In this document: positions 1-10,200 of the stretch, in pieces
Layout: every line of letters begins with the position of its first letter
Position numbering within the stretch: the stretch's first letter is position 1
Assembly (NCBI GenBank): GCA_019635215.1
Contig: JAHBZZ010000001.1
Location: 124,001-188,000, forward strand
Source of the DNA: Nitrosomonas sp.
GTDB taxonomy: Bacteria; Pseudomonadota; Gammaproteobacteria; Burkholderiales; Nitrosomonadaceae
Direction of reading: 5' to 3'
Length of the DNA stretch: 64,000 bases
Made by a program: the position numbers and the translations under genes
The notes under the pieces: model-generated
Seen by the model: only the letters and a program-made list of their open reading frames with translations
Told to the model about the DNA's origin: nothing
Database searches by the model: none

Positions 1-15
1 ACATTATCGATCGCC

Positions 16-564
16 ATGAGTACTACGAAGATCGTCATTATTTGCTTATTCCTGCTGATGGCGATCTTCTTTATCGGCTTAAGCCTGAATCTGATCGAAA
101 AACCGAATCATGGGGTATCCGGAGAAAGTAAAGCGCAGCAGCGGGAAGTCGCATCGGATTACAAAAAAGACAGCTGGGTTAGCGTCATTGACGGATTACT
201 GGCGCCATTTGCCGCTTCTCTTAAATCTGAAGACATTGACATCGATTGCTCGCACACAAAAACAGGATTCCACCTGAGCGAACAAACGCCCGTTTGCAAA
301 ATTTCGATACCCGGATTCAGTGAATCATTTAAAAAGTTGTCGTTCAGGCCCGATAAACGCAACGTTCAATTGAAGATTACCTTTTCACCGACAGATGGCG
401 ATAAGCAAGATCCTTTTTTCTGGCCTTCAGATGAATTTGACGATGACACGATTAATTTTGTCATTCTGGGGAATGCCGATATGAAAGGAAAAACAGTGGC
501 AACAATTGTTATCGAATGCCGCAACTGCTCCGATCAGCGGAAAGTCAAAATAGCGTTTGAATAA
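16..564 (+). CDS. Hypothetical membrane-anchored protein, 182 aa
   Basis: I do not recognise the family. Residues about 5-25 form one hydrophobic helix (IVIICLFLLMAIFFIGLSL) after a short lysine-containing N-terminus, so the protein is probably anchored in the inner membrane with a soluble periplasmic domain. That domain has four cysteines (two in the stretch IDCSHTKTG...TPVCKI, two near the C-terminus in ECRNCSD) that could pair as disulphides. The ATG at 16 is the first possible start in the window and no better one is visible upstream because only 15 bases are present. It runs convergently towards the membrane protein at 608-1303. Function cannot be assigned. Confidence 0.6.
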   Translation: MSTTKIVIICLFLLMAIFFIGLSLNLIEKPNHGVSGESKAQQREVASDYKKDSWVSVIDGLLAPFAASLKSEDIDIDCSHTKTGFHLSEQTPVCKISIPGFSESFKKLSFRPDKRNVQLKITFSPTDGDKQDPFFWPSDEFDDDTINFVILGNADMKGKTVATIVIECRNCSDQRKVKIAFE

Positions 565-607
565 ATTTTCCGATTGACATGAGCACTGTTTCGAGTGTCA
601 TTACAGA

Positions 608-1303
608 TTATCGTTTCAGGGCTCTGTCAATTCGCAACGCCTTGATAATGGCGGGAATCGATCCAATCAAAAAGAATAACGACCAAATAGCTGCCAGAAT
701 GGCATTGATCAGCGCGCCGATATCATCGGTAATAGAGGCTAGAAACGGTGGCGCTATTCCATGAAGAAATCCGAGTAAAATCGTCGCCACTAAAGAAGTC
801 ACGATCAAAAGCACCAATCCTTTGTTCTGTAAAAAGCGCTGATGCGCCAGAACCAGAAAAACCACAAAGGCGACCTTAAAAGTCATAATGAATGCCAGCG
901 TAGTCGCCGCTGCACCCACTTTAAAATCTGCAAATTCAGCAAAATAAATCGCCGTGCCGAACGGTACCGCCAGCAACAATGAAACCATGAGCATCAAGAG
1001 ACCAAATGCTGTGAATATCGCAACAATTGCACCCAATAATGTCAACAAAGCGACAATGAACGTAATGATCCCCTGAATGCGGCCATGAATTCTGTCAGGT
1101 ACGATCAAGGCTGTACCCACCAACAAAATGGAAAACAACAGCAACCAATCCAGCCACGCAAGATACACAATCCCGAGGCCCGGTGTTGATAGATTGCCAT
1201 TATTCACACCCAGAAAAAACTGAGCGCCCAATTCAACCGCAAACACAATAACCAGGCAAACAACTGATGCACAAAAGAAAGGAATTCTCAGCTTATCAAA
1301 CAA
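608..1303 (-). CDS. Hypothetical polytopic membrane protein, 231 aa
   Basis: The reading frame is dominated by hydrophobic segments; about six transmembrane helices can be drawn, separated by very short polar loops (for example around RIHGRIQG and EFADFKVG). It begins with MFDKLRIPFF and ends with a basic tail (KALRIDRALKR), a positive-inside arrangement. No catalytic motif or family signature is recognised. It is transcribed divergently from the TPR-CHAT lipoprotein gene (about 220 bp between the start codons) and convergently with the small anchored protein upstream, so an operon partner is not evident. Function unknown. Confidence 0.65.
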   Translation of the reverse strand: MFDKLRIPFFCASVVCLVIVFAVELGAQFFLGVNNGNLSTPGLGIVYLAWLDWLLLFSILLVGTALIVPDRIHGRIQGIITFIVALLTLLGAIVAIFTAFGLLMLMVSLLLAVPFGTAIYFAEFADFKVGAAATTLAFIMTFKVAFVVFLVLAHQRFLQNKGLVLLIVTSLVATILLGFLHGIAPPFLASITDDIGALINAILAAIWSLFFLIGSIPAIIKALRIDRALKR

Positions 1304-1524
1304 CGTTACACTCCTTTACCCAATTACTAAAGAACGATTTCTTGCTATCATTTGTTCGTATGCTTCCGGTGCGTGTATTCCTCACTATTAAAACGGTCGC
1401 TGGAATACAACATACACACTGAAAGTCATAGCATATCATGTAAATTATTTAGATTGGCCGAGTTCAACGTTTTCGGCCGATGCAATCTGCAACCCGGCAT
1501 AATCTATTTCAACGGGCCACAAAA

Positions 1525-4434
1525 ATGCTTTTCAGTAAACCATTTATGCCCCCTCTCCGACACTTATGTGGTGTTTTCATAGTGTTGGTTATTGGTTGTA
1601 CTGCACCCGGCTCTCATATCTCAAGCATACCAATACACAATCTTTATCAGCTCGGTATGGATGCCTATCGACAGGGCAATCTGCAACAGGCGCAACTTTA
1701 CTGGAGCCAGGGGTTAAACAAAGCCCATCAGGACGAAAATAAGACTACATGGCCTGCCGCTTTTCTCACAGGACTTGCACGCATCAAGGAAAGCCTGGGA
1801 AATTATAAAGAAGCCATTGACCTGGCCGCTCAGGCACAACAAACTACCGATACGCTATCCGATTCCGAGTTGAAAGCCGAGACACATGTCATCATGGGCC
1901 AGGCATACCGGCAAATGGGAAATTACCCGGAAGCAAAACACCATTCTGAACAGGCCCAGCTTCTTGCGCAACAGATCGGAAATTTGCAACTCGCAAGTGA
2001 CAGCACCAGAAACCTGGGTGCGGTATATAAAGACCAGGGAGAATTTATCCGTGCCGAAGCGTTTTATCAAACAGCCCTGGCACTGGCGCATCAGGCCGAA
2101 GACACTCTGTTACAGGCCAAGGCGCTCAATAATCTGGGGGAATTGTCGCAACGCCGCGGACGCTATGCCGAAGCACTTGAACTGTACAAACATTCGCTGC
2201 AACTCAGAATATCTACCGATGATCGGGCAGGCCAGGGAAATGTATTCGGCAATATCTGCCGCGTGTACCGGGATTTGAATGATTATGAGCAGGCTCTAAA
2301 GTTTTGCAAACGTGCGTTAAAGATTTCCCGCCGGACAAATACGGCAGCTTATGAAGCAAACCATCTCAACAATATCGCGGAAATCTATTGGCGCCTGGGA
2401 GAAATCGATAAAGCGAAAAATCATTTTCACCAATCGATCAAAATCAAACAGGCGCTTGGCGATCGTGACGGAGAAGCGCGTGCGCTGAACAATCTGGCTG
2501 TCATTTTTAAATCAGAAAAACAATACGAACATGCATTGACATATTTCTTACAATCTCTGGATATCAAACAACAACTCAAGGACAGATCAGGGCTGAGCGC
2601 CACTTATTACAATATCGCTTTGGCCTATTCTGATATGGGTCGGCATGAGGATGCATTAAAGTATCTCAAGCAAGCCTTGCTGATTCAGGCCGAATTGGCC
2701 GAGGCCGGCTTACTCTGGCGTATCTATGGCAAATTCAGTGATATTCATAAACACTTGAATCATCCGGATCTTGCTGTTTTTCTCGGAAAACTCGCTGTAA
2801 ACAGCATCCAGTCTCTACGTTCAGAAAATCTAAAACTCGAACAGTCATTACAGAAAAGTTACCTGGAAGATAAGCGCATCATTTACGAACAATTGGCAAA
2901 TTTACTGATTGACCAAGGCCGTTTTCCAGAAGCGCAACAAGTTTTGGCCATGCTCAAGGAAGAAGAATATTTCGATTTCATTCAACGCCAGGACAATCCC
3001 GATGCTGGTCAGACCAAAGCCACATACACCAAAACCGAAACCGATTATGCCACACGCTACCATGAACTTACCGCCGATTTAGTGGAACAGCGCAAAGTCT
3101 ATACACAACTGAACAAAAAACTGGAGACCGGAGAAATACTTACACAATCAGAAACACAGCGCCTCGAAGCACTAAACCACAAGCTTGAGGAAGCCCGGCT
3201 CATCTATCTCGAATTCTTGAACGAACTGGAACAGGCATTTAACGAGGAACGCCATGTAAAAGAATTCTACGCCAGAGACCTCGATGAAATCAGCCAGACT
3301 CAGTATTTACTCAGCAAATTTGAAAATACAGTCCTGATTTATTACCTGTATACCGATGAAAAATTAAGAATCATACTGGTCGATTCCAATTTATCTTTTC
3401 CCCCAACGTTATACGAAAAACCGATCAATCGCACAGAACTGAATCAATTAATTTATTCTTTCAGAGAAAAGCTTTCCGGCCGCAGCAGCCCTTTAATTAT
3501 CGCCGAAAAACTGTTTGAACTATTAATAGCGCCGATAAAAGCCGATCTGAATTTACTCGAACCCGAAACCCTACTGATTTATCCGGCGCGTTCTTTGCGC
3601 TACCTGCCTTTTTCCGCATTATTCGATGGCGAACATTACCTGATCGAACAATATGCAATAACCATGTACAACGCGGCAGCGCAAAGTTATTTATTACTGG
3701 AGAAACCCAAGACGCACTGGTCGGTCGCCGGCTTTGGTGTTTCAGAATCCCAGGATCCCCTTTTCAACGATTTACCTGCTGTCAATGATGAAATCAATGC
3801 CATCGTTAAAGAAAAAACTGCGGACGAAATCGGTATATTGCCCGGCAATGCCTATCTGAATCAGGATTTCACCCCGGATCAACTGATGCAGGCATTAAAA
3901 CAGAAAGATGCTTACCAGGTTATACATCTCGCAACACATTTCAAATTCACACCCGGTTCTCCGATCAATTCGTTTTTACTGGCCGGCGAAGGCGCACGCA
4001 TCAGCCTGCAGGATTTACTGCAAGGTGATTATCAAATGGCCGACAAAGACCTCGTCACGCTATCGGCCTGTGAAACAGCGTTAGGCGAACTGGATGAACT
4101 GCACAATGACGGTAAAGAGCTGGAAGGACTGGGCACACTCATACAAAGAAAAGGGGCGCATGCGGTACTTGCAACGTTATGGCCCGTGGCTGACCAGAGT
4201 ACGGCCGTATTCATGGAGCAGTTTTACGCCCTGAGGGAAGAGAAAAATATTTCAAAAGCCGAAGCCATGCGTCAAATACAGCTGTCGTTTATCCGGGGTA
4301 ATGTCATTCTGGATGAAACAAACCGCAAGGCGCGTATCAGAGGCATATCGCTTCCTGCGGATGAAATCCCGGAATCGCAGTTCATGCATCCCTATTTCTG
4401 GGCGCCATTTATCCTTATGGGCAATTGGCAATGA
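1525..4434 (+). CDS. TPR-CHAT domain lipoprotein, 969 aa
   Basis: The N-terminus is a lipoprotein signal: a hydrophobic stretch ending LVIGC, so Cys25 would be lipidated. About ten tetratricopeptide repeats follow (roughly residues 35-440, repeated NLG/NNLA..Y..AL patterns), then a charged coiled-coil linker (about 500-610) and a C-terminal CHAT domain, a caspase-like cysteine peptidase fold (about 660-969). The expected dyad is visible: His near residue 805 in HLATHFKF and Cys near 849 in LSACETALGE. CHAT domains on TPR scaffolds are peptidases or peptidase-like; separase and the CRISPR-linked TPR-CHAT are relatives. The frame stays open to an ATG at 1480; I prefer 1525 (1546 also possible) because it leaves a normal-length lipoprotein signal. 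Target and partners are not evident from the neighbours. Confidence 0.85.
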   Translation: MLFSKPFMPPLRHLCGVFIVLVIGCTAPGSHISSIPIHNLYQLGMDAYRQGNLQQAQLYWSQGLNKAHQDENKTTWPAAFLTGLARIKESLGNYKEAIDLAAQAQQTTDTLSDSELKAETHVIMGQAYRQMGNYPEAKHHSEQAQLLAQQIGNLQLASDSTRNLGAVYKDQGEFIRAEAFYQTALALAHQAEDTLLQAKALNNLGELSQRRGRYAEALELYKHSLQLRISTDDRAGQGNVFGNICRVYRDLNDYEQALKFCKRALKISRRTNTAAYEANHLNNIAEIYWRLGEIDKAKNHFHQSIKIKQALGDRDGEARALNNLAVIFKSEKQYEHALTYFLQSLDIKQQLKDRSGLSATYYNIALAYSDMGRHEDALKYLKQALLIQAELAEAGLLWRIYGKFSDIHKHLNHPDLAVFLGKLAVNSIQSLRSENLKLEQSLQKSYLEDKRIIYEQLANLLIDQGRFPEAQQVLAMLKEEEYFDFIQRQDNPDAGQTKATYTKTETDYATRYHELTADLVEQRKVYTQLNKKLETGEILTQSETQRLEALNHKLEEARLIYLEFLNELEQAFNEERHVKEFYARDLDEISQTQYLLSKFENTVLIYYLYTDEKLRIILVDSNLSFPPTLYEKPINRTELNQLIYSFREKLSGRSSPLIIAEKLFELLIAPIKADLNLLEPETLLIYPARSLRYLPFSALFDGEHYLIEQYAITMYNAAAQSYLLLEKPKTHWSVAGFGVSESQDPLFNDLPAVNDEINAIVKEKTADEIGILPGNAYLNQDFTPDQLMQALKQKDAYQVIHLATHFKFTPGSPINSFLLAGEGARISLQDLLQGDYQMADKDLVTLSACETALGELDELHNDGKELEGLGTLIQRKGAHAVLATLWPVADQSTAVFMEQFYALREEKNISKAEAMRQIQLSFIRGNVILDETNRKARIRGISLPADEIPESQFMHPYFWAPFILMGNWQ

Positions 4435-4823
4435 ATGGTGACGTAATGGAATAGACGTAGTGAGATTTTTAATCAGGTTTTAGCTGCAGCACTTGCACTC
4501 GTATATCCGGCCTGTAATGGATAAATCGCCCCGGGATTGTCGGAGACTCTGTTTCTTGAGCGGATAAGCGTAATAAAAAAATAATACAGTCGCATTACTT
4601 GTTCCTGCTCTAAGAACCTGTTCAAGATCTCACTGAAGGGCGCATTGCTGCGTTAAAATCGAACTCAAAATGCTCACATACTTCAAGTATGTTCCGCTTT
4701 TTCGTTCAATTTTGCCTTGCGCTACATCCCTTGATCGAGATATTGAACAGGTTCTAACGAATCAATCCATCTTTCATGCACAAAATGTTAAACTCCCCGC
4801 AGTCTTGAAAATAAAACCCGCAC
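4435..4823. other. Intergenic region carrying a dispersed repeat
   Basis: No gene is supported in these 389 bases. The stretch 4613-4755 is a palindromic repeat described separately. The remainder (4435-4612) looks like unremarkable spacer downstream of the TPR-CHAT gene. A 61-codon open frame beginning at 4670 runs through the repeat and is not believable as a gene. Confidence 0.6.
4613..4755 (+). repeat. Palindromic dispersed repeat, short copy
   Basis: A 143-bp element with terminal inverted repeats: it opens with AGAACCTGTTCAAGATCTC and closes with GAGATATTGAACAGGTTCT. In the middle is a small perfect palindrome, CATACTTCAAGTATG. The same element occurs inverted at 53730-53936, where it carries about 62 extra bases. 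No reading frame of a transposase is present, so this is a non-autonomous, MITE- or REP-like element. Two copies far apart in one 64-kb window suggest it is common in this genome. Confidence 0.85.
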
Positions 4824-5825
4824 ATGAAATCCGATTCTATTCCACTGTACACTGAACCGTATATCGCGCCGAAGTGGTTGCGCGGCGGCAACGCACAAAC
4901 GATTTACCCTTACCTGATGCGGCAGAAACCGCTGTTTGTTTACCGGCGTGTGCGCTGGGAGCTTGATGACAGCGATTTTATCGATGTCGACTGGCTCGAC
5001 GGCAACCGCAATGCGCCGCTGGTGGTTATTTTTCACGGCCTCGAAGGAGGCTCGAACAGCCATTACATTATCAGCATCAAGAATATCCTGCAGCAGTACG
5101 GCTGGCATAGCGTGGTGATTCATTTCCGCAGCTGCTCCGGGGAGCCGAACCGCCTGCCGCGCGCCTACCATGCGGGTGACTCGACGGAAATTGACTGGAT
5201 GGTCAGACGCATTGTGCAGGAATACCGGCAAACCAATGATAGCGATCAGCCCACCTATGCCATTGGCGTATCTTTGGGCGGCAATGCATTGCTGAAATGG
5301 CTTGGCGAACAGGGCGAAGAAGCAAAAAACTGGTTAAACGGCATTGCTGCCGTTTCAGTGCCATTGGATCTCGCGGCAGCCGGCGTGGCGCTGGATTCCG
5401 GATTCAATCAGGTGTATACACATCATTTCCTCAGCACGCTGAAGCACAAGGCGTTCGAAAAGCTGAAAAAATTTCCCGATCTGTTTAACGCCAAGACGCT
5501 CGCACAATGCCGTTCCATTTACGATTTCGACAATATCGTCACTGCGCCGCTGCATGGTTTCAAGAATACCGACGATTACTGGCAGAAATCAAGCAGCAAG
5601 CAATTTCTGCCGCATATCAGCGTACCTACACTGGTGATCAATGCGTTGAACGATCCTTTTATGCCCGCCGCTGTTCTGCCTAGTGCAGGCGAAGTTTCAG
5701 CCGCGGTCACACTGGATTATCCCGATGAAGGCGGACACGCCGGTTTTATTCAAGCGCCTTTTCCCGGCAGCCTGGAATGGCTGCCGAGAAAGATCGTCAG
5801 TTTTTTTCATCATCAGTGCAGATAA
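4824..5825 (+). CDS. YheT-family alpha/beta hydrolase, 333 aa
   Basis: The protein has the alpha/beta-hydrolase layout of the YheT (COG0429) family: an N-terminal APKWLRGGNAQTIYP, which is characteristic of that family; an oxyanion region FHGLEGGSNSHY; the nucleophile elbow GVSLGGN (Ser near residue 151); and a C-terminal aspartate/histidine pair in NALNDPFMP and EGGHAGF. Length is typical (about 320-340). The physiological substrate of YheT proteins is not settled; esterase activity is the general expectation. It ends 17 bp before the converging stop codon of the U32-family gene. Confidence 0.9.
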   Translation: MKSDSIPLYTEPYIAPKWLRGGNAQTIYPYLMRQKPLFVYRRVRWELDDSDFIDVDWLDGNRNAPLVVIFHGLEGGSNSHYIISIKNILQQYGWHSVVIHFRSCSGEPNRLPRAYHAGDSTEIDWMVRRIVQEYRQTNDSDQPTYAIGVSLGGNALLKWLGEQGEEAKNWLNGIAAVSVPLDLAAAGVALDSGFNQVYTHHFLSTLKHKAFEKLKKFPDLFNAKTLAQCRSIYDFDNIVTAPLHGFKNTDDYWQKSSSKQFLPHISVPTLVINALNDPFMPAAVLPSAGEVSAAVTLDYPDEGGHAGFIQAPFPGSLEWLPRKIVSFFHHQCR

Positions 5826-5842
5826 TGTTGTCTGGCAAATTT

Positions 5843-7207
5843 CTAGGATAAAAACCGCGCGACAAATGCACTGCTGACGTTTCCGGACACCGGAATACGT
5901 ACCCGGTGTCCGCTGCCCGGTGCAGCGAAAACCGGCTTGCCTTTGGTGTCAAGCATTTGGGTCAATTCAACCACCTGGTTGCCGGACGGATGGATAATTT
6001 CAAGCCGGTCGCCGATCTGAAAGCGGTTTTTGACCAGCACTTCGGCCATGCCACTGGATTCATCGAATGCAGTAATATCGCCGACATACTGGCTGCGGCT
6101 CGATTCGGAATGGCCGCGCAGATAATTCTGCGTTTCATGCGTCTGGTGGCGCTGGTAAAAACCGCTGGTATAGCCGCGGTTGGCCAGTCCTTCCAACTCC
6201 CCGAGCAGTGACAGGTCAAACGCCTTGCCCGCGACGGCGTCATCAATTGCCTTGCGGTAGACCTGCGCGGTGCGGGCGACGTAATACAGCGATTTTGTGC
6301 GGCCTTCGACCTTGAATGAATCGACACCGATCCTGACCAGCCGTTCGATATGCTCCACCGCACGCAGATCCTTGGAGTTCATGATATAGGTGCCGTGCTC
6401 GTCTTCCATGATTGGCATAAGCTGTCCGGGACGTTCCTTTTCTTCGATCAGATAAACCTGATCGGCTGCCGGATGCCGCTTGAAGTCAGATTGCTGGCTC
6501 ATTTGGCTATCGGCCTCGTGCAACGCCGCGTTAAAGTCGAAATCGATGGCTCCGGCTGATTGGATATCGCCATTGTCACCTTCCTCGCCTGCAGTGACTT
6601 TATAATCCCAGCGGCAGGAATTGGTACAAGTGCCCTGATTCGGATCACGGTGATTGAAATACCCGGACAACAAACAGCGTCCCGAGTACGCGATGCACAA
6701 TGCACCATGCACAAACACCTCAATTTCCATATCCGGGCATAAGTCACGGATCTGCGCGATCTCATCAAGCGACAATTCACGCGACAGGATTACGCGCGTG
6801 AGACCGATGCTTTGCCAGAATTTAACACCCATATAATTGACGGTATTTGCTTGCACGGAAAGATGCACAGGTATGTCCGGCCATTCTTCACGCACCATCA
6901 TGATCAGGCCGGGATCGGCCATGATCAGCGCATCCGGCTTCATGGCAATAACCGGCGCCATATCCGCCAGATAGGTTTTAACCTTGGCGTTGTGCGGCAT
7001 GATATTGCTCGCGACGAAAAATTTTTTTCCCAGCGCATGTGCCTCGGCAATACCGGTTTTTAATTGCTCCAGGGCAAATTCGTTATTGCGCGCACGCAGA
7101 GAGTAACGCGGCTGCCCTGCATAGACCGCATCGGCACCATAGGCATACGCTGTATGCATTTTTTCCAGCGACCCGGCAGGAAGTAAAAGTTCGGGAGTGA
7201 TTGACAT
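5843..7207 (-). CDS. trhP: tRNA hydroxylation protein TrhP (U32 peptidase family), 454 aa
   Basis: Belongs to peptidase family U32, YegQ/TrhP branch: LLLPAGSLEKMHTAYAYGADAVY at the start and the family hallmark EVFVHGALCIAYSGRC near residue 165, followed by further cysteines in NQGTCTNSC. In Enterobacteria this protein takes part in prephenate-dependent 5-hydroxyuridine formation at the wobble position of tRNA; the peptidase name is historical. Length fits the family (about 450). The start codon ATG at 7207 gives the standard MSITPELLLPAG. The gene is divergent from dnaE, with 90 bp between the two starts that must hold both promoters. Confidence 0.9.
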   Translation of the reverse strand: MSITPELLLPAGSLEKMHTAYAYGADAVYAGQPRYSLRARNNEFALEQLKTGIAEAHALGKKFFVASNIMPHNAKVKTYLADMAPVIAMKPDALIMADPGLIMMVREEWPDIPVHLSVQANTVNYMGVKFWQSIGLTRVILSRELSLDEIAQIRDLCPDMEIEVFVHGALCIAYSGRCLLSGYFNHRDPNQGTCTNSCRWDYKVTAGEEGDNGDIQSAGAIDFDFNAALHEADSQMSQQSDFKRHPAADQVYLIEEKERPGQLMPIMEDEHGTYIMNSKDLRAVEHIERLVRIGVDSFKVEGRTKSLYYVARTAQVYRKAIDDAVAGKAFDLSLLGELEGLANRGYTSGFYQRHQTHETQNYLRGHSESSRSQYVGDITAFDESSGMAEVLVKNRFQIGDRLEIIHPSGNQVVELTQMLDTKGKPVFAAPGSGHRVRIPVSGNVSSAFVARFLS

Positions 7208-7297
7208 GTTGTAAAATTAAGATCAGTGAAAACAAGAATTGGCTGATTTAACACCTGTGTATATGCAGGTCATTCATAAAAACTTATTGTAACATTT

Positions 7298-10200
7298 ATG
7301 CTTTCAAATTCTGCTGAACCCGCATTTGTCCATTTGCGCATGCACAGTGAATTTTCCATTGTGGACAGCACCATCCGGATTAATGATGCCATTTCCAAAG
7401 CGGTTGACGATCAAATGCCGGCGCTGGCGCTGACCGATCTGTCCAATTTGTTCGGCGCAGTAAAATTTTATCAAAACGCCCGCCGCAACGGTATCAAACC
7501 GGTCATCGGCAGCGATGTCTGGATCAGCGATGAAACGGAGCACGGCAAGCCGCAGCGCATCCTGCTGCTTTGTCAATCCTACGCGGGTTATCTGTTGCTT
7601 TCGCGGCTGCTCTCACGCGCGTATCTCGAGAACCAGCATCAGGGCCGCGCTGAAATCCGGCTTTCATGGCTGCACGGCGAAACCGGCGATACGGAGGGAT
7701 TGATCGCTTTATCCGGTACGCGTTTCGGCAGCATCGGCCAGGCGATTCTGAATCACGATCTGCAGCGCGCCCGAGAACAGGCACAGATGTGGGCGGCACT
7801 GTTCCCCGACCGTTTTTATATCGAAATACAACGCGATGAACATGACCAGGCGGAGCATCTGCTGCAGCAATCGCTGAACCTCGCCAGCACAATGAATCTG
7901 CCTGTTGTCGCCACCCAGTCCATCCAGTTTCTCGAGCCGGACGATTTTGATGCCCATGAAGCCAGGATCTGCATCGCGGAAGGTTATATACTCGCCGACC
8001 GGCGGCGGCCTAAAACTTTCACCCCACAGCAGTATTTCAAAACACAGCAGGAAATTATCGCGTTGTTCGCCGATATCCCGCCGGCCTTGGCCAACAGCGT
8101 CGAAATCGCACGGCGCTGCAATCTGGAATTTGAACTCGGTGTCAACAAGTTGCCGCTGTACCCTACCCCGAATAACGAAAGCCTGGAAGATTATCTGCGC
8201 GACCAGGTTACCATCGGCCTGAACCAACGGATGGAAATCCTGTATCCCGACGAAACCGAACGCAACGAACAACTGACCCGGTATCAGGCACGCATGGCAT
8301 TCGAAGTGGAAACCATTATTGCCATGGGATTCTCCGGTTATTTTTTAATTGTCGCTGACTTTATCAACTGGGCCAAGCGCAATAATGTACCGGTAGGGCC
8401 CGGGCGCGGCTCGGGTGCCGGTTCGCTGGTAGCTTATTCATTAGGCATTACCGATCTCGATCCGCTGCGTTATGACTTGCTATTTGAACGTTTTCTGAAC
8501 CCCGAGCGTGTTTCCATGCCGGATTTTGATATTGATTTCTGCCAGGACCGGCGCGAACGTGTGATCAACTATGTCAAGCAGCGCTACGGCACGGACAGTG
8601 TTTCGCAAATCATCACCTTTGGTTCGATGGCGGCCAAAGCCGTGATCCGCGATATCGGGCGCGTGCTTGATCTGCCTTATAATTTTGTCGATCAGCTGGC
8701 CAAACTGGTGCCGTTCGAACTTGGCATGACGCTGAAAAAAGCCCGTGAAATCGAACCGCAGCTGAACCAACGCGCGGCTGAAGAAGAGGATGTGCGCCAT
8801 TTGCTGGAGCTCGCAGGAAGGCTTGAAGGACTGACCCGCAATATCGGCATGCATGCCGGCGGTGTGTTAATCGCACCGGGAAAAATCACTGACTTTTGTC
8901 CGGTTTATTGCCCGGATTCGGTGGAATCCGTGGTCAGTCAACTGGATAAGGATGACGTCGAAAAAATCGGACTGGTCAAATTCGATTTTCTGGGACTACG
9001 CACGCTGACCACGCTCGATCGCGCAGTCAGTTACATCAATCAATCCCGCAGCGGTATCGATCCTTTTTCACTGACCGGGTTACCACTTGACGATACGGCG
9101 ACCTACGCCCTGCTGCGCCAGGGCAATGCAGTCGGTATTTTCCAGTTTGAATCGCGCGGTATGAAAGATTTATTGCAGAAAGCGAAACCGGACCGTTTTG
9201 AAGACATCATCGCACTGGTCGCGCTCTATCGCCCCGGCCCGATGGATCTGATTCCCGACTTCATCGACCGTAAACATGGCCTGCAGAAAATCGAATACCT
9301 CGACCCGCGCCTCGAACCGATTTTGAGCCCGACTTACGGCATCATGATTTATCAGGAACAAGTCATGCAGATCGCACAGGTGATCGGCGGATACAGTCTG
9401 GGCAGCGCCGATCTGCTGCGCCGCGCGATGGGTAAGAAGAAAGTCGAAGAAATGGCGCAGCAGCGCGATATTTTCGTCACCGGCGCGGTCAAAAACGAGC
9501 TGGACAAGGAAAAAGCCACCGAGCTGTTCGGTTTAATGGAAAAATTCGCCGGTTACGGTTTCAACAAATCCCATGCCGCTGCCTACGCATTGATCGCCTA
9601 TCAAACCGCTTATCTGAAAGCGCACTATCCCGCCGAATTCATGGCAGCCTGTTTATCTGCGGACATGGATGATACCGACAAGGTGCATAGCTTTATTACC
9701 GACAGTATCGCCAACAACCTGACGATTCTGCCACCCGATATCAATCAATCGGAATATCGTTTTATTCCGACCGACGCCAAGACCATCCGCTATGGTCTTG
9801 GCGCGGTGAAAGGGACAGGCGAATCAGCTATCGGTTCTATCATCGAGGTACGCGCGCAAGGCGGCGCTTTCAGTGATCTTTTCGATTTCTGCAACCGAGT
9901 GGACCGGCGTACGATTAATCGCCGGGTCATCGAAGCGTTGATCAGTGTCGGTGCGTTTGACCGCCTGAACGATAATCGCGCAAGCCTGCTGGCCTCCGTG
10001 GGCATCGCCATCGAAGCGGCGGAACAGGTCAGCCGCACCGCAAACCAGGCCAGTCTGTTCGACGATAGCGAAGATTCCCAACTGCGACCGGTACTGAATG
10101 CAGCTGCACCGTGGTCCGACCGTAAAAAACTACAATACGAAAAACAGGGGCTGGGTTTTTATTTCAGCGGACACCTGTTCGATACATATGCGACTGAAAT

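Noticed and set aside
4670..4855. 61-codon frame within the short repeat
   Set aside because: Generated by the palindromic repeat; no ribosome binding site.
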